Of a stretch of DNA of 64,000 nt, positions 37,692-48,569 are shown piece after piece (within the stretch, counting starts at the first letter, position 1; each line of letters starts with the position of its first letter). The stretch is from Brevundimonas albigilva (GTDB lineage Bacteria > Pseudomonadota > Alphaproteobacteria > Caulobacterales > Caulobacteraceae), in NCBI RefSeq assembly GCF_023503965.1, contig NZ_CP097298.1, positions 3,016,501 through 3,080,500 of the forward strand, read 5' to 3'. A model generated the notes under the pieces. That model searched no databases. It had not been told where the DNA came from and saw nothing but the letters and a program-made list of their open reading frames with translations. Made by a program: the position numbers and the translations under genes.

Positions 37692-38460
37692 GTTTCGCCA
37701 CCTTGTCCAAGACTTCGACCAGGACCCTCGCACCATCCCAAGTGCCAAGCTCTAGGTCGCTGTTCATTGCTCTCGATTGGGTTCGTATGCTCACACGCTT
37801 CGTGTTCGTCTCTTGATAGATCAGGAACGGAATCACGTTTTCCTCCCCCTTCAGCTCCAGCTCCTTCGAAAGGAGGACCGCCTCAAGAGCGCGGTGTTCG
37901 GTTATCCCGGCAAAGATGGCTACGCGTCGCCCGCTCTTATGCTTGACCAAAACGTCGACAACGTAATCTTTCAGGCCCTCAGCCGCTGGCTCGTCGACGC
38001 CGATGTCGGCCTCCGCCCCGAACCTGTCCGCCAGCGCCGCTACGAGATCATCGCGGAACGTACTGGCGACCCTGTCGCGCGTCGTGAAGACCATGTCCTG
38101 CAGGCGGTGCATAAAGGCGAGGAAGCGTGCCGCTCCTTCACCGGCCTGCTGCCCCGACAACCAAGCCGTCTGGAAACGCATCGCCACTTGGTCGAACTCG
38201 ACCCCGTGCTCTTCCATCAAGCCGCTGAGGATTCCGAGGCGGGTGTCGGTAGAGAAGTCTACCCCCGCTCCCTCAAGCTCCGCATAGGAGGCGGCGTCGT
38301 CCTCGATACGGACGCGACCGCCGTCAAGGCGCGCGTAGAACGTGAGGGCGTCGCCGGTAAACCATGTAAATGGGGAACGGATTGCGTACCCCATTTTCAA
38401 CCTGCGAACTTCAAATCCCCCACAGAGGGCTTCGCAAATGTCGTCCTGAATATTCAACAC
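37675..38460 (-). CDS. Passenger gene: DUF1828/DUF1829-type protein
   Basis: 261 aa. Residues 1-95 match the DUF1828 pattern: a D-T/D-x-F-Y strand, GGRVRIEDDAASYAELEGAG, then a helix with ILSGLMEEHGVEFD. Residues 120-250 match the linked DUF1829 region (FRDDLVAALADRF, DYVVDVLVKHKSGRRVAIFAG). No catalytic motif is certain. Start is GTG at 38460, overlapping the stop of the upstream gene, with GGGAGG in front. DUF1828 proteins tend to occur on mobile DNA; a defence, immunity or toxin-antitoxin role is possible but unproven. Confidence 0.7.
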   Translation of the reverse strand: MLNIQDDICEALCGGFEVRRLKMGYAIRSPFTWFTGDALTFYARLDGGRVRIEDDAASYAELEGAGVDFSTDTRLGILSGLMEEHGVEFDQVAMRFQTAWLSGQQAGEGAARFLAFMHRLQDMVFTTRDRVASTFRDDLVAALADRFGAEADIGVDEPAAEGLKDYVVDVLVKHKSGRRVAIFAGITEHRALEAVLLSKELELKGEENVIPFLIYQETNTKRVSIRTQSRAMNSDLELGTWDGARVLVEVLDKVAKRATRR

Positions 38461-38930
38461 AAGCCTCCCTGTTCTTCGAAGCGATAACGCTTGGCTGCGA
38501 TGGAAAGAGCGTTGGCCTTTGTGACCGGAAAATCCTCACTCCAACGTTTACCGCCGGACTTGGGCCACCCCACCATGCGGTTTTTATCGCGAAGCACGTT
38601 AGGAAAAGTTTCCCACACATTACCCTTTATCAGGTGGCAGTGCCAGAGCTTGTGCGATGTGTGTAGTTCATGGTGACACAGAACCAAGCAGCCCTTCTGA
38701 TGGTCCAACGCGAGTACTGCCGAGAACCGTTCTGTCTCTTCGCTGAGAAGGATCAGGACGCGGTAGTGCTCACCCAGCGCGTCAAACTCCACCAGCCGCC
38801 AATCCCAAGATGGGCCGTATTTAAGGGCGCGCCCCAGCGGCAATGCAGCATTGGGCACCTTCCCAGACTTCCACGGCCCAATCTGCACATTGGATTTTGG
38901 CGCGCGGATAATGTCCACCAAAGTCAGCAT
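38454..38930 (-). CDS. Passenger gene: hypothetical protein, 158 aa
   Basis: I do not recognise this protein. It is soluble, with many Trp and His residues and a CHHELHTSHKLWHCHL stretch that could bind a metal. Start ATG at 38930 follows GGGAGG at 7 bases; an upstream ATG at 38951 lacks this. It overlaps the DUF1828-type gene by 7 bases, so the two are likely to act together. The lower GC content marks it as foreign to this genome. Confidence 0.6.
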   Translation of the reverse strand: MLTLVDIIRAPKSNVQIGPWKSGKVPNAALPLGRALKYGPSWDWRLVEFDALGEHYRVLILLSEETERFSAVLALDHQKGCLVLCHHELHTSHKLWHCHLIKGNVWETFPNVLRDKNRMVGWPKSGGKRWSEDFPVTKANALSIAAKRYRFEEQGGLC

Positions 38931-39024
38931 TGTGCCCCTCCCATGCGACAACGTTAGGTCGGGCGGACGAGCTACCGCAAGTCGATCTTACTTTGACCTC
39001 CACCTCGCCCTTCGCTTCTTGCCA

Positions 39025-39996
39025 CTAGGCGGCGGTCGCGGCCCGGATGTCAGTCCGTCGGTAGGTCAGGCGCTTGCCGACGCCACCCAGCACGGCGCGC
39101 AGCGCGCGCTCCTGATCCTCGCAGCCAGTGGCCGAGCGATTGGAATAACGGAAGTCGAACTCCGCCAGATAGCGGTGCAGGTGCTTCTTCGAGCAGTGCT
39201 GATAGACGCCCTTCATGCCGCGCTTGAAGATCGAGAAGTAGCCTTCGATGGTGTTGGTGTGGATGGTGCGGTCGTCGGTCGAGACGTATTCGTCCTGACC
39301 GTGGCGGACCATGCCGTGCTCCGCGAACTGACGACCGACCGCCAGATAGTGACCGGCTTCGTCGGTCATCAGGCGGGCTTCGCGGTGCAGGTTGTCCAGC
39401 ACGATGGGGGCGATGGTGGCGGGGCGGATGTTGTCCACCACGACCGAACGGACTTGGCCAGTGGAGCGGTCCACCAGCGAGAGCACCTTCATCTTGTGGT
39501 GGAAGGCGCGCTTGACCGGCTTGCCGGGTTCGCGGCCGATGTAGGTTTCATCGACCTCAACAGCGCCGCCACCCTGACCGAAGGGAGCCAGATCACCAGA
39601 GCGCATGGCCTCGCGGATGCGGTGGGCCAGGAACCACGCGGTGTTGTACTGGACTTCGAGGGTGCGTTGCAGCTGTAGGGCGCTGATGCCCTTCTTCGAG
39701 GCGCACATCAGGTAGATCGCCTGTAGCCACTTGTGCATTTCGAGGTGGCTTTCCTCGAAGATCGTGCCCTTGCGAACGGTGAACTGGCCACGGCAGGCGC
39801 CGCACTTTTTGAGGCCGTGGCGAACCACGCCTTCCGGGTTCTTCTTCGAGGGCTTCGAGCGCACGTTCTTTAGGGCATAGGCCCGACCCACGACGCCGCA
39901 ATGCGGGCACGTCGGCTCCGAACCCCAGATGATACCTTCGACGTAAGCGAAGGCAGCGGCTTCATCGTGGAAATAGGGCTTGGACAGAACGGACAC
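39025..39996 (-). CDS. IS1595-family (ISXO2-like) transposase
   Basis: 323 aa from the GTG at 39996, preferred because AAGGAG lies 8-9 bases upstream; a TTG at 40047 inside the right repeat would lengthen it. N-terminal zinc ribbon: CPHC (after EPT) and CGAC. Catalytic domain: EVDETYIG (first Asp), LMTDEAGHY (second Asp), and TNTIEGYFSIFKRG (third block of the ISXO2/IS1595 DDE-type fold). Frame is intact, so the element may be active. Confidence 0.93.
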   Translation of the reverse strand: MSVLSKPYFHDEAAAFAYVEGIIWGSEPTCPHCGVVGRAYALKNVRSKPSKKNPEGVVRHGLKKCGACRGQFTVRKGTIFEESHLEMHKWLQAIYLMCASKKGISALQLQRTLEVQYNTAWFLAHRIREAMRSGDLAPFGQGGGAVEVDETYIGREPGKPVKRAFHHKMKVLSLVDRSTGQVRSVVVDNIRPATIAPIVLDNLHREARLMTDEAGHYLAVGRQFAEHGMVRHGQDEYVSTDDRTIHTNTIEGYFSIFKRGMKGVYQHCSKKHLHRYLAEFDFRYSNRSATGCEDQERALRAVLGGVGKRLTYRRTDIRAATAA

Positions 39997-40037
39997 GGCG
40001 GGTTTCTCCTTACCAGACCAACCTACCATTTCGTATG

Positions 40038-40060
40038 GGTTTGTCAAATACGGATACGCC
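40038..40060 (-). repeat. Right terminal inverted repeat of the IS1595-family element
   Basis: 23 bp, reverse complement of the left end with one mismatch (22 of 23). Confidence 0.93.
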
Positions 40061-40068
40061 TTTCATTT
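40061..40068. repeat. Target-site duplication, right copy
   Basis: TTTCATTT, identical to 37311-37318. Its reverse complement carries the TGA stop codon of the SnoaL-like gene, so the insertion left that stop in place. Confidence 0.92.
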
Positions 40069-40585
40069 GGCTTCTGGCTCGGCGACCTGTGGGGATAGCG
40101 CCTCATGGTGGATGCTGAAGGCGCGCGCCAACCGCCAGCGCCCGTCGCCTTCCAGCCGCCACAGCACCGAGAACCGCGCCTGGCCGACCAGGCGTTCGGG
40201 GCCGTCGCCCTGGCGTTCATAGACGATGGCGGCCTTCCTCGACCGCGCCGACGCCGGGGATGGCGTAAACGCGCATCGTGCCGGGTACGAGTTCGCGCCG
40301 CGAATGATAGGCTTGCGGACCCGTCGCGGCTTCGCAAGCCTGGCGATAATCCTGGACGAAGGCGGTCCGCGTCGCCGTCAGGCCGCCCCGGTCGTGGTAG
40401 AATTCGAGATCCTCCGTCACCAGGTCCGACAGGGCCTGCGGATCGCAGCGGTCGAACATCACTGCGAAAAGGTCAGCGTCGCGCGCGGCGACGATCGTCG
40501 TCAGTTCGGCCGGATCGGGCAAGGCGGCGGGGCCGGTCGCGGATTGGCCCAGTGTCAGGACCGCGAGGGCGGATGTCAGCAGCAT
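40063..40585 (-). CDS. SnoaL/DUF4440-like secreted protein (one frameshift)
   Basis: Signal peptide (MLLTSALAVLTLGQSATG) then an NTF2-like fold: VMFDRCDPQALSDLVTEDLEFYHDRGGLTATRTAFVQ in parts, and C-terminal VLWRLEGDGRWRLARAFSIHHE. The frame breaks near 40232-40240: the upstream frame ends at EEGRHRL, the downstream one continues AIVYERQGDGPERLVGQ. Two missing bases (or one extra) explain it; reconstructed length about 174 aa. The stop lies within the IS target duplication. Role unknown; members bind small molecules or hydrolyse them. Confidence 0.75.
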
Positions 40586-40761
40586 GGCGGGGCGTCCTTG
40601 TCGAACGGAATGTCGCACCGTGGTGCGGCCTGGCGACGCGGAAGTCGCGTGAAACTTTGTTCACCCGGCCTGCTCACGAAAGCCGTGACTGGACGCCGCT
40701 TCAAATCAGGCCATCATTCCCTATCTGAGAGCCAAGACGACTCCCCGATTACGGAATACGA

Positions 40762-41091
40762 ATGCCCATTCAAAGGCCCGGTGAAACGGGCGGCGGCCAA
40801 GGCGCCGCCACCGTCACCGAAACCAAGCCGAAGCTTCAGAAGCCCTCGCTGTACCGGGTGCTGATCCTGAACGACGACTACACGCCGATGGAATTCGTCG
40901 TCTATGTGCTGGAGCGGTTCTTCCAGAAGAGCCGCGAGGAAGCCACCCGCATCATGCTGCATGTGCACCAGCATGGCGTCGGGGTGTGCGGCGTCTTCAC
41001 CTACGAAGTCGCCGAGACCAAGGTCGCCCAGGTCATCGAGACCGCGCGCCGCCACCAGCATCCGCTGCAATGCACGATGGAAAAGGACTGA
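40762..41091 (+). CDS. clpS: ATP-dependent Clp protease adaptor ClpS
   Basis: 109 aa. Conserved core [25 protein letters not shown] (in parts), with the hydrophobic pocket for N-degrons, and [21 protein letters not shown]. Delivers N-end-rule substrates to ClpAP. It is 13 bases upstream of clpA in an operon, as in Caulobacter. Confidence 0.96.
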   Translation: MPIQRPGETGGGQGAATVTETKPKLQKPSLYRVLILNDDYTPMEFVVYVLERFFQKSREEATRIMLHVHQHGVGVCGVFTYEVAETKVAQVIETARRHQHPLQCTMEKD

Positions 41092-41104
41092 GAGGAGCCT
41101 CCCT

Positions 41105-43406
<2,302 letters not shown>

Positions 43407-43430
43407 TCGGCGCCCGCCGATCCGAGATCG

Positions 43431-43460
43431 GGCCCGGGCGGCGACGCCCGGGCCTTTTTT
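43431..43460 (+). terminator. Intrinsic terminator after clpA
   Basis: Perfect 10-bp stem GGCCCGGGCG / CGCCCGGGCC, loop GCGA, then TTTTTT. Confidence 0.95.
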
Positions 43461-43496
43461 CATGCGCGGCGCGCGACGCCGGGCCATAGTGCGCCG

Positions 43497-45174
43497 ATGC
43501 GGTCACAGGCGGGGCAGGACGAAACGGCGGGGCGCGTGGGCGAGGCCGAAGCGCGCTTGGCGGCCGGCGACCTTCACGCCGGGTTCGAACTGCTGAAGGC
43601 GGCTCTGGCCGTGGACCAAAATCATCCGGGCGCGCTGGCCGCGATGGGGCTGTTCCTGGCCGCGCATGGCGACCCCGGCCAGGCGACCGAGGTTCTCAGC
43701 CGCGCCCTGGGGGGCGCCGAGACGCCGCAAGCGCGGGCGCGCGTGGCGCCGGCCCTGGCGCAGCTGCTGGCGGGCCTGACCCCCAGCCGCTGGCATCCGG
43801 TGCTGGACGCGGACCTGACGGCTCTGCTGGGCGAGTCCTCGGTCGATCCGCAGGTCCTGGCGCGCACGACCGCGCGTGTCCTGTTGCTGAAGACACCGAG
43901 GTTCGAAGAGACAGCCGAAGCCCTGGAGGCGCTGGGCGGCGACGCCCTGTGGATCGCCTTCCTGTCGCGGTGCCTGAACGTGGATGCGGCGATGGAGGCG
44001 CGCCTCGACGCCCTGCGCCACGCGCTGACGGCGACGCAGGGGCGGGGCGGCGAGGGCTGGCGCACGCTGGCGCAGGCCCTGGCCCTGAATGGCTATCTGG
44101 CGGAGCATCTGGACGACGAGCCAGAGGGGGTGGAAGATTCGGCGCCGGTTTCGCCCCTGTTCAGGTCGCCGCGCGCCGACGATGTGATGATGACCTGGCA
44201 AGGCCCCCTGACGGACCTGTTGGTGCGAAAGACCATTCAGGAGCCGGCGCGGGAAATGGGACTGGCGCAAGCCGTCGAGCGGCTGACGCCGGACACGGGC
44301 GACGACGTGTCCCAAGCCGTGCGGGCGCAATACGAGGGCAATCCCTATCCGCGCTGGGCCGCGCCGCCCCAACCGCCGCGCCGCGTCCTGTCGCAGGAAA
44401 TCGAGGCGCTGCCCCGGCTGGACCAAGCGGCCTTCGCAAGGCGGGCGCGGACGGTTCTGGCGGCCGGCTGCGGCACGGGGTTCGAGCCGATCGACCTGGC
44501 CCGGACCGATCCCAGCCTGGCGATCACGGCCCTGGATCTGAGCCGCGCCAGCCTGGCCTATGGCGCGCGCGTGGCGGAGCAACTGGGCCTCGACCGTGTG
44601 CGGTTCGTGCAGGGCGACATCCTGGCGCTGGAGCCGGACATGGGGCCGTTCGATGTGGTCGTCAGCACCGGCGTCCTGCATCACATGGCGCGGCCGCAGG
44701 ACGGTCTGGCGCGGCTGGCGGTGTGTGTTGCGCTCTGGCGGCGTGGTCCGGCTGGCGCTCTACAGCGAACGGGCGCGCGCTCCGATCCGGCGCGCCCATG
44801 CGCTGATCCGCGAGCGCGGCTGGACGGCGAGCGCGGCCGACATCCGCGCCTTTCGCGCCCATGTCCTGGCGCTGCCGAACGATGACCCGCTGGCGGCCCT
44901 CAGGACCAGCGAGGACTTCTATAGCCTGAGCGGCTGTCGCGATCTGGTCTTCCACGTGCAGGAGCACCGCTACACCCCGCCCCAGTTGGTCGAACTGTTG
45001 GCCCAGGCGGGGCTTCGACTGGTCGGCTTCGAGCCGCCGTTCCAGGCGCAGGCCGCGTTCCGGCAGGCCTTCTGGGCGGCCGATCCGCTGGACATGGAGC
45101 TGTGGGACCGGCTGGAGGCCGCCCAGCCGACCCTGTTCGCCGGCATGTATCAGCTGTGGGGTCAGAAGGCGTGA
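43497..45174 (+). CDS. TPR-like and SAM-dependent methyltransferase fusion (one frameshift)
   Basis: Reconstructed about 559 aa. N-terminal 200 residues resemble TPR repeats (ARLAAGDLHAGFELLKAALAVDQNHPGALAAMG in parts); the middle holds a class I methyltransferase: motif I VLAAGCGTGFEPIDLA, motif II ITALDLS, VSTGVLHHM. The frame breaks at about 44722-44732 in a GT repeat (GCGGTGTGTGTTGCGC): minus two or plus one base. C-terminal half YSERARAPIRRAHALIRERG continues in the new frame to 45174. Substrate unknown. Confidence 0.82.
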
Positions 45175-45186
45175 GACCCCTGGACC

Positions 45187-46332
45187 TCATGCCTTCTTGA
45201 ACGGCGACTGGTCCTCGGTCAGGGCGGCGATCTCGGCCTCCACGGCCGGGCCTTCGCGCCTCAGATATTGCGCCACCGGGCCGCGCAGGGCGGTGTCGGC
45301 GATGAAGTGGGACGAATAGACGGGCGAGGGCAGATAGCCGCGGGCGATCTTGTGCTCGCCCTGGGCGCCGGCCTCGACGCGCGACAGGCCGCGCGAAATG
45401 GCGAATTCGATGGCTTGGTAGTAGCAAAGTTCGAAGTGGAGGAAGGGCACGTCCTCCAGCGTTCCCCACTGACGGCCGTAGAGGGCGTCGCGACCGATGA
45501 AGTTCAACGCCCCGGCGATGGGGGCGTCGTCGCGATAGGCCATGACCAGGGCGATGCGGTCCGCCAGGGTCTGGCCCACCATCGAGAAGAAGGCGCGCGT
45601 CAGATAGGGCCGCCCCCATTTGCGGTCGCCCGTGTCCATGTAGAAGGCGAAGAAGGCGTCCCAGGCGTCCTCGGTAAGGTCGGCGCCGGTCAGGATGCGG
45701 ATGTCGAGCCCGGCCTGGGCGTCGCGCCGCTCGCGCCGGATGGTCTTGCGCCGGTTGGACGACAGGGCGCCCAGAAAGTCGTCGAAGGTCCGATAGCCGT
45801 CGTTGCGCCAGATGAACTGCATGTCCTGGCGCGCCAGCAGGCCCGCCTCGGTCATCGCCCGCCAGTCCGGCTCGGTCGGGAAGTTGACGTGCAGCGACGA
45901 CACGCCCAGCCGCTCGGTCAGGGTCAGGGCGCCCTGGATCAGGGCCTGGCGCACGTTCGCAAGGTCGGCGTCCGGGTGGGCCAGGAAGCGCGGCCCGGTC
46001 GCGGGGGTGAAGGGCACCGCCCCCAGCAGTTTGGGATAGTAGCGGCCGCCGGCGCGTTCATAGGCGTCGGCCCAGCTGTGGTCGAAGACGTATTCGCCCT
46101 GGCTGTGGCCCTTCAGATAGAGGGGCATGACGCCCAGGACGGCGTCGTCCTCGCCCCTTAGCGCCAGGTGACGCGGTCCCCAGCCCTGGGACGGGACCGC
46201 GCTGCCCGACCCTTCGCAGGCGTGAAGGAAGGCGTAGGAAACGAAGGGATCGCCGGTCGGGTCCGCGCAGGCGTCCCACGCGGCCTGGCCGATGTCGGCG
46301 ATCCCGTCGTGAACCGTGATCTGGAAGGTCAA
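45187..46332 (-). CDS. FemAB/COG3146-type GNAT protein
   Basis: 381 aa with tandem GNAT-like halves, containing the family blocks DPFVSYAFLHACEGSGS, HVNFPTEPDW, LSSNRRKTIRRERR and FYMDTGDRKWGRPYLTRAFF. The family is annotated as peptidoglycan biosynthesis/recognition or N-acyltransferase. The start is TTG at 46332, which overlaps the RidA gene stop (TTGA), so translation is coupled; no ATG near the N-terminus fits. Function not proven. Confidence 0.85.
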   Translation of the reverse strand: MTFQITVHDGIADIGQAAWDACADPTGDPFVSYAFLHACEGSGSAVPSQGWGPRHLALRGEDDAVLGVMPLYLKGHSQGEYVFDHSWADAYERAGGRYYPKLLGAVPFTPATGPRFLAHPDADLANVRQALIQGALTLTERLGVSSLHVNFPTEPDWRAMTEAGLLARQDMQFIWRNDGYRTFDDFLGALSSNRRKTIRRERRDAQAGLDIRILTGADLTEDAWDAFFAFYMDTGDRKWGRPYLTRAFFSMVGQTLADRIALVMAYRDDAPIAGALNFIGRDALYGRQWGTLEDVPFLHFELCYYQAIEFAISRGLSRVEAGAQGEHKIARGYLPSPVYSSHFIADTALRGPVAQYLRREGPAVEAEIAALTEDQSPFKKA

Positions 46333-46787
46333 CGGATCTCCACGATTGCGTCGACCTCGACGGCGAAGCCCAGCGGCAGGCGATAGACGCCGACGGCCGA
46401 GCGGGCGTGCCGGCCGGCGTCGCCGAACACCTCGACCATCAGGTCCGAACAGCCGTTGATGACGGCCGGGATGGCGTCGAAGTCCGGCCCGGCCTGGACG
46501 AAGCCGCCCAGCTTGACCACGCGGACCACGCGTGACAGGTCGCCGTCGCAGGCGGTCTTGATCTGGGCCAGCAGGTTGATCCCGCACAGGCGCGCGGCGG
46601 CGTTGGCCTGTTCCGGCGTCACGTCGGCGCCGACCGTGCCCTTCACCCCGCCCGAGGCGTCGTTCGACAGCTGGCCCGAGATGTGGACCAGGCTCCCCGT
46701 CTGGACGAAGGGCACATAGTTGGCCACCGCCTTGGCGGGTTCCGGCAGGGTGATGCCAAGTTCGGCGATGCGGGCGTCGATGGTCAT
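46329..46787 (-). CDS. RidA-family protein (reactive imine deaminase type)
   Basis: 152 aa, YjgF/YER057c/UK114 fold: N-terminal YVPFVQTGSLVHISGQLS and C-terminal YRLPLGFAVEVDAIVEI. The family hydrolyses 2-aminoacrylate and related imines. In the usual active-site position the key Arg is not obvious (GDAGRHARSAVGV carries the equivalent R), so activity is likely but not certain. AGAGGAG precedes the ATG at 46787. First gene of the operon with the FemAB-like gene. Confidence 0.88.
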   Translation of the reverse strand: MTIDARIAELGITLPEPAKAVANYVPFVQTGSLVHISGQLSNDASGGVKGTVGADVTPEQANAAARLCGINLLAQIKTACDGDLSRVVRVVKLGGFVQAGPDFDAIPAVINGCSDLMVEVFGDAGRHARSAVGVYRLPLGFAVEVDAIVEIR

Positions 46788-46870
46788 GGAATGCTCCTCT
46801 GATCTGGGCGGCGGTCTAGCCTGCGGCAAGCCCCGCGTCACCCGTCGCCGGCGCTTTAAGCGTTCGCCAA

Positions 46871-46891
46871 CCGCATCATGCGATGATGCGG
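46871..46891. promoter_or_regulatory. Perfect inverted repeat just before the start at 46894
   Basis: CCGCATCAT-GCG-ATGATGCGG: 9-bp arms with a 3-base centre, ending 2 bases before the start codon. As DNA it could be an operator; as RNA a hairpin blocking initiation. No T run follows, so it is not a terminator. Confidence 0.5.
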
Positions 46892-46893
46892 TC

Positions 46894-47796
46894 ATGGATA
46901 TGCAACCGTCTTCTCATCAGCCGGTGTTCGAGGGCGTCCTGGCCCGGTTGTCGCCCCAGGACCGCGCCCGCGTCGACGCCATGGCCGCACCCGCCGCAGC
47001 CAAGGCCGCGGAGGCCGCGTCCCACTGGGATTTCGAGATGCCGGCCAAGGCGGTGGACGCCGCCCTGGGTGCGGAAACCTCCGACGACGTGCGGCGCGGC
47101 CTGGTCGCCGCCTGGATGCTGCAGTTGCCCGGCCGCGTGACGGCGCTGGAGCTGCCGCCGGCGGTGACGGACCTCTACCCCTACTGGATCGAGCAGGTCG
47201 CGGGTTTCCTGGACAAGGCCGAAGGCGTCTACGACTTCGACCACTGGGCCAAGGACGTGCGCTTCTCGCTGGCGCTCAGCGTGCCAGGCGCCAAGAGCCA
47301 GGTGATCGACCTGTCTTCGCCGCTGGGGCCCAAGCAGATGCTGCAACACGCGCTGGACGGACGCGGGTTCGGGCCGCTGCTGCGCTATCTGGCGGCCGGG
47401 GCCAGGAAGGAACCCTGGCTGGAGGTGCACACCGAAAGCCGCTGGCTGCGCGGGTTCAACGAAGAGGGCTGGAACGAGGCCTGGGCCACGGCGGCCGAAC
47501 TGTGCCGCGCGCGACCCGAACTGGCGGGCATGATCGGCTCCAGCTGGTTCTATGATCCGCCCCTGATCGAGATCAGCCCCCGCCTGGCCCACCTGCGCCT
47601 GAATCCGCTGAAGGGCGGGGCCTTCATGGTTCACCAGGGGCCGGGCGAAATCCACACCCTGCGCGCCGGCGCGGCCTCGGCCAGCCGCAAGGCGCTGATC
47701 GACAGCGGCGACTACACGGCCCGCTCGTGGCTGATGGTCTGGCCGCGCAAGGAACTGATCGCCTGGGCGGATCGGCGCAAGTCCGACGTCGCCTAG
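46894..47796 (+). CDS. Conserved hypothetical protein, 300 aa
   Basis: I do not recognise a named family. Predicted soluble, rich in Trp (for example YDFDHWAKDVRF, SSWFYDPPLIEISPRLAHLRLNPL). The start ATG at 46894 is preceded by no clear Shine-Dalgarno but by a perfect inverted repeat. Divergent from the RidA gene and convergent with the deacetylase gene. Codon usage is like that of its neighbours, suggesting a resident gene. Confidence 0.75.
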   Translation: MDMQPSSHQPVFEGVLARLSPQDRARVDAMAAPAAAKAAEAASHWDFEMPAKAVDAALGAETSDDVRRGLVAAWMLQLPGRVTALELPPAVTDLYPYWIEQVAGFLDKAEGVYDFDHWAKDVRFSLALSVPGAKSQVIDLSSPLGPKQMLQHALDGRGFGPLLRYLAAGARKEPWLEVHTESRWLRGFNEEGWNEAWATAAELCRARPELAGMIGSSWFYDPPLIEISPRLAHLRLNPLKGGAFMVHQGPGEIHTLRAGAASASRKALIDSGDYTARSWLMVWPRKELIAWADRRKSDVA

Positions 47797-48532
47797 CGCG
47801 CCGCCCGCGCCCACGCCGCCCCGACCGGCAGGATGTCCAGCCCGGCGGCCTTGGCCAAGCCTATCAGCCGGTCGATGTCCTCCGGGCGGCAGCCGTAGGG
47901 GGTGGGACTGTCGCTGACGTCGTGGCCATAGGCGATCAGCCAGCCGTGGGCGTCGGCGGTGTCCTGAACCAGTTTCTCCAGGTCGTAACCGGGCAGGCGG
48001 CGGCTTTCGAGGCCGATGGCCTGGAGCAGATTGCGATCGGCGCGGCCGGCGTTGATCCCGTCGCGCACGCCGCGCCCGCAAAGGAAGCGGCGGTCGATCA
48101 CCGGCTTGGCGCGCAGCGCGCAGTCCCCGAACGGATAGGCGAAGGTGCGCATCTCATGGCCGTCCAGCCGTTCGGCGACCCAGGCGGCGTTGCGGCCCAG
48201 GTCAGCCTCCAGTTCGGCGGGCGACAGGCCCAGGGTCGAGACGTGCCCATAGGTGTGGCAGCCGACCTCGTGACCGGCGGCGTGGAGGGTCTGGAGGTCC
48301 TCCACCTCGAACTGCGGCAGGTCCAGGTTGCGGCCCCCGACAGGCCGCCGCAGACATAGTAGGTGGCCTTGATCCCATGCTGGGCCAGGATCGGACCCGC
48401 CTCGGTCCAGGCGGAGCGGGGAATGTCGTCGAACGACAGGCTTAGCACGCCGCGCGGCGGGCGGATCGTCACGGGGCGGACGTCCAGGTAGCGGCCGGCG
48501 CGGCGGCGCATCTTGTCGATGAAGGCGCTCAT
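47793..48532 (-). CDS. Polysaccharide deacetylase family protein (one frameshift)
   Basis: NodB-homology domain. LSLSFDDIPRSAW supplies the catalytic Asp-Asp; GHEVGCHTYGH supplies the zinc His pair; RTFAYPFGD follows. The frame breaks at 48334-48338, G5 where G6 on the coding strand restores LSGGRNLDLPQFEVEDLQTLH. Reconstructed about 246 aa. No signal peptide is seen, unusual for a peptidoglycan deacetylase. Likely de-N-acetylates a polysaccharide or undecaprenyl-linked sugar. Its stop overlaps the hypothetical gene's by 4 bases. Confidence 0.85.
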
Positions 48533-48569
48533 GCCGGCCTTGTGCCACGTGCGGCCTTAAGGGCGGGTT

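Larger units (their letters stand above)
37319..40060 (-). mobile_element. IS1595-family element with four passenger genes (2742 bp)
   Basis: Complete element: 23-bp inverted repeats with one mismatch, 8-bp duplication TTTCATTT, a transposase at one end (39025-39996) and four small genes on the same strand filling the rest almost to the left repeat. IS1595 relatives are known to include members carrying unrelated passenger genes. The cargo is visibly poorer in GC than the surrounding chromosome. Removing element plus one TTTCATTT restores a phasin terminator abutting the stop codon of the convergent SnoaL-like gene, so the insertion broke no gene. Confidence 0.92.
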
